A DNA stretch of 64,000 nucleotides from Halarcobacter anaerophilus (lineage in GTDB: Bacteria > Campylobacterota > Campylobacteria > Campylobacterales > Arcobacteraceae). The translations under genes were made by a program, and so were the position numbers. The DNA is taken from contig NZ_CP041070.1 of NCBI RefSeq assembly GCF_006459125.1, positions 310,001 through 374,000 of the forward strand, given 5' to 3'. A model generated the notes under the pieces. The model did not search any database and was not told where the DNA came from. It saw only the letters and a program-made list of their open reading frames with translations. How positions within the stretch are numbered: the stretch's first letter is position 1; every line of letters begins with the position of its first letter. Shown here one piece after another: positions 1-9,924 of this stretch.

Positions 1-37
1 AAATCGAATATATTATGCTGTTAAAGTTTATGTATGA

Positions 38-114
<77 letters not shown>

Positions 115-212
115 AAATATAATTCTATTTTAAGTATACAAAAATTTAGGAAATTATAAGAAATAATTTCATATAATTTTTTTCTCAAAAGATTAATCTA
201 ATCTTTATTATT

Positions 213-289
<77 letters not shown>

Positions 290-302
290 CCGTTTATTTT
301 AT

Positions 303-377
303 TGGGGTATCGCCAAGTGGTAAGGCAACGGTTTTTGGTATCGTCATTCGCAGGTTCGAATCCTGCTACCCCATCCA
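303..377 (+). tRNA. tRNA-Gln (TTG)
   Basis: A 75-nt cloverleaf with acceptor stem TGGGGTA/TACCCCA, anticodon stem ACGGT/ATCGT and anticodon TTG at 335-337. The T1-A72 first pair is typical of glutamine tRNA. CCA is encoded at 375-377. It starts 13 bp after tRNA-Gly, so the two are probably co-transcribed. Confidence 0.95.
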
Positions 378-475
378 CTTCTTAAAAGCTTTTCATTAAA
401 ATAAATTCAAAATAATTTTTAATTTTTTATATTAAGATTCTATTAATAATATTAGAGTAAAATTCATTTCCAATA

Positions 476-492
476 AATGACCGACGGTCATT
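476..492. promoter_or_regulatory. Probable TetR operator upstream of the pump repressor
   Basis: AATGACCGACGGTCATT is a perfect 17-bp palindrome with a single central base. It lies 24 bp before the repressor start codon, where it would cover the promoter or transcript start. GACCG/CGGTC half-sites are common in operators of TetR-family efflux regulators. No second copy is seen between tetR and the pump genes, so autoregulation with read-through into the pump is the simplest reading. Confidence 0.7.
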
Positions 493-515
493 CATTTTTA
501 AGTTTAGGATTTTAA

Positions 516-1112
516 TTGGCAATTATAGTTGATAAAACACAAAAAAGAAAAGATATTGCATTAGCTTGTAAAGATGCTTTGATAAACGACGGGATACATA
601 ATGTATCAATTTCTAAATTGACAAAAGCAGCAGGTATCAGTAAAGGTAGCTTTTATGACTATTTTGAAAATAAAAATGATTTGATTTTCGAAATTATCAA
701 TATCTCTTTATCCAAACACAATGAGTTAAAACAAAATAAATTAAACAGTGTTGAAACTACAAGAGAGAAAGCAAAAGTTTTTTTGCAAATTTTCTATGAT
801 GAAGATGATGAAGAGTTAAAAAACCTATATAAAGAGTTTTTATCTATATCTTTGTCAAATCCTACAAAAGATATTTTGGACTATCATAAAAATAGAAATG
901 ATGAGTATTTTGAATGGTTTGTATCGATTTTTAACGATGGAATTAAAAAAGGTGAGTTAAAACCCGAAGCATTGAATCTCGTTAAAGGTTTGTTTATTTT
1001 AGGGAACGGGTTATTCCTTTCCGGATTAACTTGTAATTTCCATAAAAACGACAGCAATATGGAGGAAGTTAATGAGTTTATTGATGTAATTTTCAATTTT
1101 GTAGAAGTTTAA
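516..1112 (+). CDS. TetR/AcrR-family transcriptional regulator of the adjacent RND pump
   Basis: A 198-residue DNA-binding repressor. Residues about 10-58 form the TetR helix-turn-helix, with the recognition region reading ISKGSFYDYFENKNDL. The rest is the all-helical ligand-binding and dimer domain. The start is TTG, chosen because AGGA at 506-509 sits at good spacing and the helix-turn-helix begins soon after. The gene lies 74 bp upstream of a TolC-MFP-RND set in the same direction, and a 17-bp palindrome precedes it. By analogy with CmeR/CmeABC of Campylobacter it probably represses this locus and is released by pump substrates. The ligand cannot be told from the sequence. Confidence 0.9.
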   Translation: MAIIVDKTQKRKDIALACKDALINDGIHNVSISKLTKAAGISKGSFYDYFENKNDLIFEIINISLSKHNELKQNKLNSVETTREKAKVFLQIFYDEDDEELKNLYKEFLSISLSNPTKDILDYHKNRNDEYFEWFVSIFNDGIKKGELKPEALNLVKGLFILGNGLFLSGLTCNFHKNDSNMEEVNEFIDVIFNFVEV

Positions 1113-1186
1113 AATTTGTAACTGTAAATTGAATAATTTATTATAGAATATATAAAGAACAAAAATCAGACAATCAAGGAAAAAAG

Positions 1187-2422
1187 ATGAAAAAAGTGTT
1201 TATTTTTCTTTTAATTGTTCCTTTTAGCCTTTTTGGTGAGAACTTGGCACAATTAATTGAATTATCAAAAAACAATAAGATGATTGATTCTTCTAGAATT
1301 AACATTGAAAGTACTAAAGAAGAGTACAAAAGTGTTCAAAACAGCTATTTGCCTGAAGTAAAATTGGGGGCAAATTATCAAAGAACAAATAAAGAGACAA
1401 GCTCGGTTCCCGACAATAGAACTACGGTTCAAGGTAGCGTTGATTATGTAATCTACGACGGTGGGAAAAAGTATGACACTTTTGATTCATATGAAGCAAC
1501 AATTAAAAGTCAAAATAATAGTTTGCAAAATCAGAAAAATGAATTGGCATTGGAAGTAACAAACTATTATTATGAGTATTTATCTTTGGAAGCTCAAAAA
1601 GAGGCAAAAATTAAAGAAATTGAGCAATTAAGAGCGCAATATAACAGATTAAAAAGATTTTTGGATGCAGGTACTACCACAGAAGACGAAGTTCAAAAAA
1701 TCATTTCAAGAGGTGAAAGTGCAAATGTTGATTTGCATGAAATAGAGTTAGATATTCAAACAATTATTCATAACCTTGAGTATGTTGTAGGTAAATCAGT
1801 AACAATACAAAAAGGTTCTATAGTAGAAGAGTATACTTCAAATGAAAAAAAATTAAGAGCAGATATCAAAGCACTTGAATTTGAATTGGAATCTTTATTA
1901 GCAACTGCAAAAGGTGTAAAAAGCGGATATTTACCTGATTTAACTTTTAATGATACGTATGCAAAAAATGATTTAAATTATAAAAAAGGTGCTTTTGATG
2001 GCAATTCAGATGATTATGATCAAAATATTGCATCTTTGAATATGTCTTGGAAAATATTTGATTTTGGGGCAACAAGCAGAGAGTATCAAGCTGCATATAA
2101 AAAATATTTATCGTTAAGATCTCAATATGAATATGAGAAAAATAAAGCAGACGTGGATTTAAAACTTGCATTAAAAGCATACAAAATCGGGAAATTAAAA
2201 ATTAAATCGGCACAAGCGGGATTAAAAGCTGCAAACAGTGCGTATGATGTAATTAAATCAAAATATCAAAACGGTTTAGTAGATAATGTTGCTTATTTAG
2301 AAGCATTAAGTGAAAAATATGATGCTCAAAGTGTTTTAAAAATGGCACAGTATGATTTAGAAGTCAAAAAAGCAAATATAATTTATTATAGCGGTGAAAA
2401 ATTAGAGGAGTTTGTAAAATGA
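1187..2422 (+). CDS. TolC-family outer-membrane efflux channel
   Basis: A 411-residue outer-membrane factor. A signal peptide occupies about residues 1-17 (MKKVFIFLLIVPFSLFG). Two repeats rich in coiled-coil heptads follow, as expected for the OEP fold whose alpha-helical tunnel crosses the periplasm. The length fits the family (400-480). RBS AAGGAAAA precedes the ATG. Its stop overlaps the start of the membrane-fusion gene by ATGA, so the two are translationally coupled. It should be the exit duct for the RND pump encoded downstream. Placing the channel gene first in the operon differs from the E. coli acrAB arrangement. Confidence 0.92.
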   Translation: MKKVFIFLLIVPFSLFGENLAQLIELSKNNKMIDSSRINIESTKEEYKSVQNSYLPEVKLGANYQRTNKETSSVPDNRTTVQGSVDYVIYDGGKKYDTFDSYEATIKSQNNSLQNQKNELALEVTNYYYEYLSLEAQKEAKIKEIEQLRAQYNRLKRFLDAGTTTEDEVQKIISRGESANVDLHEIELDIQTIIHNLEYVVGKSVTIQKGSIVEEYTSNEKKLRADIKALEFELESLLATAKGVKSGYLPDLTFNDTYAKNDLNYKKGAFDGNSDDYDQNIASLNMSWKIFDFGATSREYQAAYKKYLSLRSQYEYEKNKADVDLKLALKAYKIGKLKIKSAQAGLKAANSAYDVIKSKYQNGLVDNVAYLEALSEKYDAQSVLKMAQYDLEVKKANIIYYSGEKLEEFVK

Positions 2423-3546
2423 AAAAATTTAGAAGTTTATTAGTTGTTTCTGCTCTTGCATTAACTACAATCAGCGGGAATCTTTTAGCAGAAGATGCTC
2501 CTGCTGCAAATCAGATGCCGGCACCTAAAGCTGATATTTATATTGTGCCTAAAAAGCAGGATTTAAAAATAGATCTAAAATATCCGGCACAAATAAAATC
2601 TTATTTGAATGCAAAAGTTTATTCAAGGGTTTTAGGAGTACTAGAAGAGAAAAGATTTGTTGAAGGAGATAGAGTAGAAAAAGGTCAATCTTTATTTAAA
2701 ATTGAAGATGATTTATATCAAGCAAAAGTTGATGCAGCTGAAGCTTCTGTTATGATGAATCAAGCAACTCTGAATAATGCAACAAGAAATTGGAATAGGA
2801 TTAAAAAGCTTTATAAAAGTAAAGCGGTAAGTGATGAAATGAGAGATAATGCTTTATCTGAATATGAAGAAGCATTAGGAGCCTTAGGTGTTGCTAAAGC
2901 AGAATTAAGACAAGCAAAAATTGATTTAAACTATACAAAAGTAAAAGCTCCTATTTCAGGAATTACAAGTCTTAAAAAAGTTGACAGCGGTAACCTTGTT
3001 ACTCAAAATCCTCCGATGGAACTTGTAACAATTACAAACAATGACAAAGTTTATATTGATTTTTCTATGCCTTTGAGTGATTATAAAAATATACAAAGCG
3101 GTTTATGGGCTATTCCAAAAGATAAAACAATCAATGTAAAAGTAACTGTGGATAATAAACCTGTTAATGTAAAAGGTTATGTAGATTTTATCGATGTAAA
3201 TATTGAAAAAGATACTTCTACGGTTAAAATGAGAGCATTAATAGATAATAAAGAAAAATTTCTTATGCCTGGAAACTTTGTAAGAATATCTTTAGACGGA
3301 ATTGTTCAAAAAAATGTAATTACTATCCCTCAAAAAGCATTATTACAAAATCCGTTAGGAACAGTTGTCTTTGTTGAAAAAGATGGAAAAGCAGCAGTTA
3401 AACCTGTAATAATAGGAAATGAAAGCGGAGATAAATATGTAGTTGCAGGCGGTCCTCTTCAAAGCGGTGACAGAGTAATTGTCAATAATTTCTTTAGAGT
3501 AAAAGCCGGTGAACCTGTTGCAGTTGATAAAATAATTAATAAGTAA
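2419..3546 (+). CDS. RND efflux periplasmic adaptor (HlyD/AcrA family)
   Basis: A 375-residue membrane-fusion protein linking the inner-membrane transporter to the TolC-like channel. Residues 1-24 are a cleavable signal peptide ending LLA. No lipobox cysteine is present, so unlike AcrA it is probably not a lipoprotein. The two lipoyl half-motifs flank an alpha-helical hairpin (about 100-165), and beta-barrel and membrane-proximal domains follow. The start overlaps the tolC-like stop (ATGA). The stop lies 9 bp before the pump gene. Confident as a family assignment; the transported compounds are unknown. Confidence 0.93.
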   Translation: MKKFRSLLVVSALALTTISGNLLAEDAPAANQMPAPKADIYIVPKKQDLKIDLKYPAQIKSYLNAKVYSRVLGVLEEKRFVEGDRVEKGQSLFKIEDDLYQAKVDAAEASVMMNQATLNNATRNWNRIKKLYKSKAVSDEMRDNALSEYEEALGALGVAKAELRQAKIDLNYTKVKAPISGITSLKKVDSGNLVTQNPPMELVTITNNDKVYIDFSMPLSDYKNIQSGLWAIPKDKTINVKVTVDNKPVNVKGYVDFIDVNIEKDTSTVKMRALIDNKEKFLMPGNFVRISLDGIVQKNVITIPQKALLQNPLGTVVFVEKDGKAAVKPVIIGNESGDKYVVAGGPLQSGDRVIVNNFFRVKAGEPVAVDKIINK

Positions 3547-3555
3547 GGAAAATAG

Positions 3556-6500
3556 ATGTTTTCACGTTTTTTTATAAATAGACCCATCTTTGCAACAGTT
3601 GTCTCTATTTTAATAATACTTGCAGGGTTAATTTCAATTAATATTTTACCTATAAAAGAGTACCCTTCAGTAACTCCTCCCCAGATTAATGTAAGAGCTA
3701 CATATCCCGGAGCTGATGCTAAGACTCTATCTGCAACTGTTGCAACTACACTTGAAAATGAGATTAACGGTGTTGACAATATGACATATATGTCTTCAAC
3801 TGCATCGCCAAGTGGAGTATTATCTTTAAGTATAATTTTTGATGTAGGAACTGATGTTGAACAAGCAAAAGTTGATGTAAACAACAGAGTACAATTAGCA
3901 TTAAGTAAATTACCGCAAGAGGTTCAAAGACAAGGAATCTCGGTAAAAGAGAGATCTCCTGATATGTTAAAAGTAATTGCTTTCAGATCAAAAGGGCAAG
4001 TTCATGACCGTCTTTATATATCAAACTACTTAACAGTAAATGTTGTTGATGATTTAAAAAGAATCAAAGGTATCGGAGATGTAAATGTATTTGGAGCTAA
4101 AGATTACTCTATTAGAGTTTGGATTGATCCTGAGAAATTAGCTTTTTATAATTTAGTACCAAGCGATGTAAGAGCTATTGTAGAGAGTCAAAATAATCAA
4201 TATTCAACCGGATCGGTTGCTGCCGAACCAATAGATAATATTCAACCGTTTACTTACTCTTTAACCACAGAGGGTAGATTAAAAACTGTTCAAGAATTTG
4301 AGAATATAATAGTTAGATCTAATCCTGACGGTTCTACGCTTAAATTAAAAGATATTGCAAGAATTGAACTTGGTTCAAATTCTCATGATACAAGTGCTAA
4401 TTATAACAAAGAACCTATGGTACCCGTTGGTATTTTCTTGTCTCCAGGAGCAAATGCTCTTGAAGTTTCAGGAGCATTGGATGAAAAATTAAAAGAGCTT
4501 TCGGAAAAATTCCCTGAAGATTTAGAGTATAAAATACCTTATGATGCAACACAGTTTGTGGATGAATCAATCCAAGAGGTTGTTAAAACATTATTAGAAG
4601 CAGTTGTTCTTGTTATTGTTTTAATATATGTATTCTTAGGAAACTTTAGAGCAACGATTATTCCTGTTTTGGCAATTCCAGTATCGATTATCGGTACCTT
4701 TGCCGGACTTTATGCAGCAGGTTTTTCAATAAACCTTTTAACGCTGTTCGGACTTATTCTGGCCATTGGTCTGGTTGTTGATGATGCCATTATTGTTATT
4801 GAAAATGTTGAAAGGGTTTTACGAACAAGCAAAGGTATTAGCGTAAAAGATGCTACTATTGAAGCGATGAAAGAGTTAACGACTCCGTTAATTGCGATTA
4901 TTCTTGTTTTATCTGCAGTATTTATTCCTGCAGCTCTTACGGGAGGTTTTAGTGGGGTTATGTATAAGCAGTTTGCAATCACAATTGTTATTTCAGTTGT
5001 AATTTCAGGTCTAGTAGCATTAACATTAACTCCTGCCTTATGTGCAATTTTTCTAAAAGAAGAGGAGAAAGAGCCAATATTACCGATTAGAAAATTTAAT
5101 GAATTTTTTGATTGGTCTACAAAAGTTTTTATAGGAATTACTAAAAAAACAATTAGGTTATGGTTTTTCTCTCTAGCACTATTTGCTATTTTACTAGGAG
5201 CGACATATTCAATTATGAAAATAACTCCGACAGGATTAGTTCCTTCTGAAGATAAAGGGGTGTTACTTGTTATTGTTAATATGATGCCTGCAACTTCTTT
5301 AGGTGAATCTAAAAAAATTGCAAATGATATAGAATCACAACTTCTTGATAATCCTGAAGTATTTTCTACAGGTGCTATTACAGGTCTGGATATTTCATCA
5401 TTTGCTTATAAAACCGATGCGGCGTTAATGTTTGCAAAACTAAAACCTTGGGATGAAAGACCTCTTGCTAGCCAAAGTTCTCAAGCAGTTGCGGGACAAT
5501 TAATGGGACACTTTATGATGACAAGTAAAGAGGCATTTGTTATTCCTGTTAACCCGCCTCCGATTATGGGTATGAGTACAACAGGTGGTTTTGAAATGTG
5601 GATTCAAGATAGAACAGGTGGAGATTTAAGTACTTTAAATCAGTATATTCAACAAATTGTTTCAAAAGCAATGCAGGATCCAAGACTTACATCTGTAAGA
5701 ACAACACTTAATACAAATGTTCCTCAATATTTGTTAACAGTTGATAGAGAAAAAGCTAAATCTATGAATGTAAGTATAAGTTCTATATACAATGTAATTC
5801 AAAACAGTTTCGGTATGGGGTATATAAATGACTTCAACCTTTATAGTAGAACATTCCATGTAAATATTCAGTCTGAATCTGAATATAGAAAAACAAGAGA
5901 TGATTTTAAAAATATTTTTGTTAAATCAAGCGAAGGTGATTTGATTCCTGTAAGTGAATTGACTACGTTAGAAAGAAAAGTGGATGCAAGTATTATCGAA
6001 AGATTTAATATGTTTAATGCGGCAAAAATAACAGGTAATCCTGCAATGGGATTTGCTTCAAGTGATGCAACCAATGCAATTGAAGAGATTGCAACTTCAA
6101 TTTTACCAGACGGTTATACTGTAGCTTGGTCAGGAACAACATTTCAAGAGAAAAAACTTGAAAAAGAGGGAAATTATACCTCTCTTTATGCGGCACTTTT
6201 CGTATTCTTGATTCTTGCGGCTCTTTATGAAAGTTGGAGTATTCCTTTATCTGTAATCTTGTCAATACCTTTTGCCATTTTCGGTGCGGCTTTAGGAGTA
6301 TTTTTAAGAGGATTGGAAGCAGATATCTATTTCCAAGTAGGTCTTATTACGCTAGTAGGATTGTCTGCTAAAAATGCAATTTTGATTGTTGAGTTTGCAA
6401 TGGACAAATTACGTGACGGCTTGTCCTTATTTGATGCGACTATTGAGGCAGCAAGACTTAGATTTAGACCTATTGTAATGACGTCTTTGGCATTTATTGC

Positions 6501-6675
6501 CGGAACATTGCCTTTGGCAACAAGTACCGGAGCAGGAAGTGCAAGTAGACATATTTTAGGTACAACAGTTGTTGCAGGTATGATTGCAGCGGTTGTAATA
6601 GGAGTTGTTTTTATTCCTCTGTTTTTCTATGGAGTAATGAGAATAAAACAAAAATTTTCAAAAGATATAGACTAA
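3556..6675 (+). CDS. RND-family multidrug efflux transporter (HAE1 type)
   Basis: A 1039-residue inner-membrane proton/drug antiporter of the AcrB/CmeB class. It shows the expected 12-helix plan, with a first helix at about 10-30 and two large periplasmic loops. The proton-relay residues are present: the paired aspartates of VDDAIIVIENVER in TM4 and the lysine of GLSAKNAILIVEF in TM10. Its length matches AcrB (1049). RBS AAGGA lies just before ATG. It is the last gene of the tetR-tolC-mfp-rnd unit and is followed by a strong hairpin terminator. The HAE1 motifs argue for hydrophobic drug or bile-like substrates rather than metals. Confidence 0.95.
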   Translation: MFSRFFINRPIFATVVSILIILAGLISINILPIKEYPSVTPPQINVRATYPGADAKTLSATVATTLENEINGVDNMTYMSSTASPSGVLSLSIIFDVGTDVEQAKVDVNNRVQLALSKLPQEVQRQGISVKERSPDMLKVIAFRSKGQVHDRLYISNYLTVNVVDDLKRIKGIGDVNVFGAKDYSIRVWIDPEKLAFYNLVPSDVRAIVESQNNQYSTGSVAAEPIDNIQPFTYSLTTEGRLKTVQEFENIIVRSNPDGSTLKLKDIARIELGSNSHDTSANYNKEPMVPVGIFLSPGANALEVSGALDEKLKELSEKFPEDLEYKIPYDATQFVDESIQEVVKTLLEAVVLVIVLIYVFLGNFRATIIPVLAIPVSIIGTFAGLYAAGFSINLLTLFGLILAIGLVVDDAIIVIENVERVLRTSKGISVKDATIEAMKELTTPLIAIILVLSAVFIPAALTGGFSGVMYKQFAITIVISVVISGLVALTLTPALCAIFLKEEEKEPILPIRKFNEFFDWSTKVFIGITKKTIRLWFFSLALFAILLGATYSIMKITPTGLVPSEDKGVLLVIVNMMPATSLGESKKIANDIESQLLDNPEVFSTGAITGLDISSFAYKTDAALMFAKLKPWDERPLASQSSQAVAGQLMGHFMMTSKEAFVIPVNPPPIMGMSTTGGFEMWIQDRTGGDLSTLNQYIQQIVSKAMQDPRLTSVRTTLNTNVPQYLLTVDREKAKSMNVSISSIYNVIQNSFGMGYINDFNLYSRTFHVNIQSESEYRKTRDDFKNIFVKSSEGDLIPVSELTTLERKVDASIIERFNMFNAAKITGNPAMGFASSDATNAIEEIATSILPDGYTVAWSGTTFQEKKLEKEGNYTSLYAALFVFLILAALYESWSIPLSVILSIPFAIFGAALGVFLRGLEADIYFQVGLITLVGLSAKNAILIVEFAMDKLRDGLSLFDATIEAARLRFRPIVMTSLAFIAGTLPLATSTGAGSASRHILGTTVVAGMIAAVVIGVVFIPLFFYGVMRIKQKFSKDID

Positions 6676-6684
6676 TAAATTAAA

Positions 6685-6720
6685 AAGAGACTCTGATAGT
6701 TTATTCTATTAGAGTCTTTT
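6685..6720 (+). terminator. Intrinsic terminator of the efflux operon
   Basis: AGACTCTGATAG (6688-6699) pairs with CTATTAGAGTCT (6706-6717) over 12 bp with one G-T pair and a 6-nt loop, followed by TTT. It begins 12 bp after the RND stop codon. Confidence 0.85.
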
Positions 6721-6843
6721 CTCTCTTTCTAAACTTTAAAATAAAAAAAATCTTAAAAATTATACTAAGCAATTTTACTAAAGGAAAAATATTATCCATT
6801 AATATATACTACATTTAAGATAAAAAATATTAAAGGATAAAAA

Positions 6844-7278
6844 ATGTTAGTAGTAGAACAATTAAAAACAATTCAAGCTAATGCTTTGGTAATGTATGTA
6901 AAATTACATAATCTACATTGGAACGTAAAAGGTATGCAGTTTTATGCAGTACATGAAATGACTGAGTCTATGTACAATAAAATGGCAGAAATTTATGATG
7001 ATACGGCAGAAAGAGTTTTACAAGTGGGAGAAAAACCCTATGTAACAATTAATGATGCCTTAAAAGTGTCAAAAATAGAAGAAGATAAAAGAGTTGAATT
7101 TTCACCTAAAGAGGTACTTGAAATTGTACTAAATGATTATAAAACTTTTTTAAATGATTTTAAAGAGCTATCTATAATATCTGATGATATTAAAGATACG
7201 ACAACAGTTGCTTTTTCCGATGAACAAGTTGCCAAACTTGAAAAAGATATATGGATGATAAAAGCATCTTTATCTTAA
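6844..7278 (+). CDS. dps: Dps-family ferritin-like DNA-protection protein
   Basis: A 144-residue Dps/ferritin-like protein that oxidises Fe2+ with H2O2 and stores ferric iron in a dodecamer, protecting DNA. The inter-subunit ferroxidase signature is visible near the N-terminus (LHNLHWNVKG, then H and E of HEMTE and the run YDDTAERV). The length is slightly below the usual 150-170 residues. RBS AAAGGAT precedes ATG. It is monocistronic and flanked by two hairpin terminators. No lysine-rich DNA-binding tail is present, so DNA binding may be weak, as in some Campylobacterota Dps proteins. Confidence 0.9.
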   Translation: MLVVEQLKTIQANALVMYVKLHNLHWNVKGMQFYAVHEMTESMYNKMAEIYDDTAERVLQVGEKPYVTINDALKVSKIEEDKRVEFSPKEVLEIVLNDYKTFLNDFKELSIISDDIKDTTTVAFSDEQVAKLEKDIWMIKASLS

Positions 7279-7282
7279 ATAT

Positions 7283-7313
7283 AAAAGTATGAAGCCTTAT
7301 CTTCATACTTTTT
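7283..7313 (+). terminator. Intrinsic terminator after dps
   Basis: AAAAGTATGAAG (7283-7294) and CTTCATACTTTT (7301-7312) form a perfect 12-bp stem with a 6-nt loop that runs into a T tract. Confidence 0.88.
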
Positions 7314-7366
7314 GATATTTAATATTAATAAATATTCAGTTAACATTATAAGTAGATTAATTATTA

Positions 7367-7388
7367 AGAGCTATTTATAAATAGTTCT
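7367..7388. repeat. 22-nt near-palindrome upstream of ppsA
   Basis: Extending from the centre at 7377/7378, 11 pairs form with one G-T pair. It lies about 90 bp before the ppsA start in a 199-bp spacer and has no T tract after it. It could be an operator or a weak hairpin; function unknown. Confidence 0.35.
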
Positions 7389-7477
7389 AAACTTTTCAAA
7401 TTTTATGTCTTTATATTTTCAGAAAAATGAGAATAAAACCCTTTTATCAAATTAGATTTTACCGTTAGGAGTAGATT

Positions 7478-9895
7478 ATGATGAGATATATTAAGTTTTT
7501 TGATCAATTAAAGTTGACTGATATTAATACAGTCGGCGGTAAAAATGCAAGTCTTGGTCAAATGTTAAGCGATATGCAGGTTTTAGGATTAAAAGTTCCT
7601 TTTGGATTTGCTACTACAGCGGAAGCTTATTGGCTTTTGATTAACCAAAACAATTTAAAAGATAAAATATCGGAAAAATTAAGCGGTCTTGATATTTCGG
7701 ATATTGATAATCTTCAAGAAAGAGGCAAACAAGTAAGAGAGCTTATTTTAAATGCGACTTTTCCCAAAGAGCTTGAGGAAGAGATAAAACAAGCTTACAA
7801 AATCTTGTCTGAAAAATACTCTTCATCAAATATAGATGTAGCCGTAAGATCTTCTGGAACAGCAGAAGATTTACCCGATGCCAGTTTTGCAGGTCAGCAA
7901 GAGACTTTTTTAAATGTAAAAACGCAAGAAGAATTAATAGAATCTGTAAAAAGATGTTTTGCTTCACTTTTTACAAATAGAGCAATAAGTTACAGACAAA
8001 GCAGAGGCTTTGACCATATGAAAGTTGCACTCTCGGTGGGAGTTCAAAAAATGGTAAGAAGTGATCAAGGAATCAGCGGAATAATGTTTACAATAGATAC
8101 CGAAAGCGCAAATGATAAACTTATTTTGATTAATTCAATATACGGAATAGGTGAAAATATAGTAAGCGGTCGTGTAACTCCCGATGAATTTTTAGTATTT
8201 AAACCTATGCAGAAAAAAGGATATAAAACTATACTAAGAAGAAAAATCGGTAATAAAACATTAAAAATGGTTTATGATGAAAAAGCTAGGACAAAAAATA
8301 TTGAGTGTTCTAAAGAGGAGATAAACAGTTTTTCTTTGAGTGAAGAAGATGTTATAAAATTAGCAGGATACGGATTAAAAATAGAAGAGTATTACTCTAA
8401 ACTTGCAGATGAATATAGACCTATGGATATAGAGTGGGCAAAAGACGGTATTGACGGAGAAATTTATATAGTACAGGCAAGACCTGAAACAGTCGTATCA
8501 AAAGAGCTTAAAAAACAAAAAGAGAATCTGTTTATAAAATACAGATTAATATCAACAGTTTCAAAAAATGATATTTTGGTATCAGGTACGGCAGTCGGGG
8601 AAAAAATAGGAAAAGGGGCAGCTCATTTTATCAGCGATCTAAAATACGCCGATGAGTTTAAAAAAGGAGAAGTTCTTGTAGCTTCAACTACGGATCCCGA
8701 TTGGGAACCTTTGATGAAAAAAGCTTCTGCCGTTGTTACCGATAAAGGAGGTCGTACTTGCCATGCTGCAATTGTTGCAAGAGAGATAGGCGTTCCTACC
8801 GTTGTCGGGGCTCAAAATGCCACACAAATATTAAAAGACGGCACAGACATTACCGTTGATTGTACCTCAAGTGATGAAGGAAAAGTCTATAAAGGTCTGC
8901 TTGAGTTTGAAGAGCAAAAAATTGAGCTGGAAAAACTTGAAGATACCAAAACAAAAATATTTGTAAATGTAGGAAATCCTAATAAAGCCTTTGAAACTGC
9001 TCTTCTTCCAAGTCGAGGAGTAGGACTTGCCAGAATGGAATTTATTATTAATAACTATATAAAAGCTCATCCTATGGCATTAGTAGAGATGAGTAAAGGA
9101 AATAGAGTTGAAGATGAGGAAGAAATAGTTAAATTCTTGAAAGGTTATGATGACTCTAAAAAGTTTTTTATAGATAAACTTTGCGAGGGTATAGGAACTA
9201 TTGCCGCAGCTTTTTATCCAAGACCCGTAATAGTTCGTACAAGTGATTTTAAATCAAATGAGTATAAAAATATGCCGGGCGGCGCACCTTTTGAAAAAGA
9301 TGAAGAGAATCCAATGATAGGATTTAGAGGTGCAAGCAGATATTATTCAAAAGATTATAAAGAGGCTTTTATCTGGGAGTGTGAAGCTTTAAAAAAAGTT
9401 CGTGAGGAAATGGGACTTGAAAATGTAAAAGTGATGCTGCCTTTTGTAAGAACTCCCGATGAAGGAAGAAAAGTAATTGAAATAATGAAAGAAGCGGGAT
9501 TAGAACAGGGTAAAAACAGTCTTGAAATCTATGCTATGTGTGAAATTCCTAGCAATGTTATATATGCCGATGAGTTTTTAAAAGTTTTTGACGGTTACAG
9601 TATAGGTTCAAATGATCTTACTCAGCTAATGTTGGGAGTTGATAGAAACAGTGAACTTATATCTCATATTTTTGATGAGAGAAATGAAGCTGTTAAAAGA
9701 ATGTTTAAAATGGCTATAGATGCTTGTAAACAAAGAGGAAAATATATAGGTATCTGCGGACAGGCACCTTCTGATTATCCCGAAATTACAAAATTTTTGG
9801 TTGAAAATGAAATTGAGTCAATATCTTTAAATCCCGATTCTTTATTAAAAATGCAAGAAATAGTTTCAAAGCTTGAAAAAGAGCTTGAATCTTAA
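7478..9895 (+). CDS. ppsA: Phosphoenolpyruvate synthase (pyruvate, water dikinase)
   Basis: An 805-residue cytoplasmic enzyme converting pyruvate, ATP and water to PEP, AMP and phosphate, the entry step of gluconeogenesis. The N-terminal ATP-grasp domain (about 15-345) includes GGKNASLGQM. The swivelling phospho-histidine domain carries GGRTCHAAIVARE with the catalytic His near residue 429. The C-terminal PEP/pyruvate TIM barrel (about 490-790) ends with the conserved SNDLTQ and ICGQAPSD segments. The length fits PpsA (about 790). AGGAG at 7467-7471 suits either of the two tandem ATG codons. It fits with gap, pgk and tpiA in this window. Confidence 0.96.
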   Translation: MMRYIKFFDQLKLTDINTVGGKNASLGQMLSDMQVLGLKVPFGFATTAEAYWLLINQNNLKDKISEKLSGLDISDIDNLQERGKQVRELILNATFPKELEEEIKQAYKILSEKYSSSNIDVAVRSSGTAEDLPDASFAGQQETFLNVKTQEELIESVKRCFASLFTNRAISYRQSRGFDHMKVALSVGVQKMVRSDQGISGIMFTIDTESANDKLILINSIYGIGENIVSGRVTPDEFLVFKPMQKKGYKTILRRKIGNKTLKMVYDEKARTKNIECSKEEINSFSLSEEDVIKLAGYGLKIEEYYSKLADEYRPMDIEWAKDGIDGEIYIVQARPETVVSKELKKQKENLFIKYRLISTVSKNDILVSGTAVGEKIGKGAAHFISDLKYADEFKKGEVLVASTTDPDWEPLMKKASAVVTDKGGRTCHAAIVAREIGVPTVVGAQNATQILKDGTDITVDCTSSDEGKVYKGLLEFEEQKIELEKLEDTKTKIFVNVGNPNKAFETALLPSRGVGLARMEFIINNYIKAHPMALVEMSKGNRVEDEEEIVKFLKGYDDSKKFFIDKLCEGIGTIAAAFYPRPVIVRTSDFKSNEYKNMPGGAPFEKDEENPMIGFRGASRYYSKDYKEAFIWECEALKKVREEMGLENVKVMLPFVRTPDEGRKVIEIMKEAGLEQGKNSLEIYAMCEIPSNVIYADEFLKVFDGYSIGSNDLTQLMLGVDRNSELISHIFDERNEAVKRMFKMAIDACKQRGKYIGICGQAPSDYPEITKFLVENEIESISLNPDSLLKMQEIVSKLEKELES

Positions 9896-9896
9896 G

Positions 9897-9924
9897 TTTA
9901 AGGAGATCTCTTATCTCCTTAAAA
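9897..9924. terminator. Possible shared terminator between ppsA and the ATPase gene
   Basis: TTTAAGGAGAT (9897-9907) and ATCTCCTTAAA (9913-9923) form a perfect 11-bp stem with a 5-nt loop between two convergent genes. It contains the ATPase stop codon. No long T tract follows on either strand, so strength is uncertain. Confidence 0.5.

Noticed and set aside
4710-4982. Antisense open frames inside the RND, gap, pgk, flgE and other genes
   Set aside because: They mirror strong coding frames on the opposite strand, have no RBS and show no protein-like motifs.
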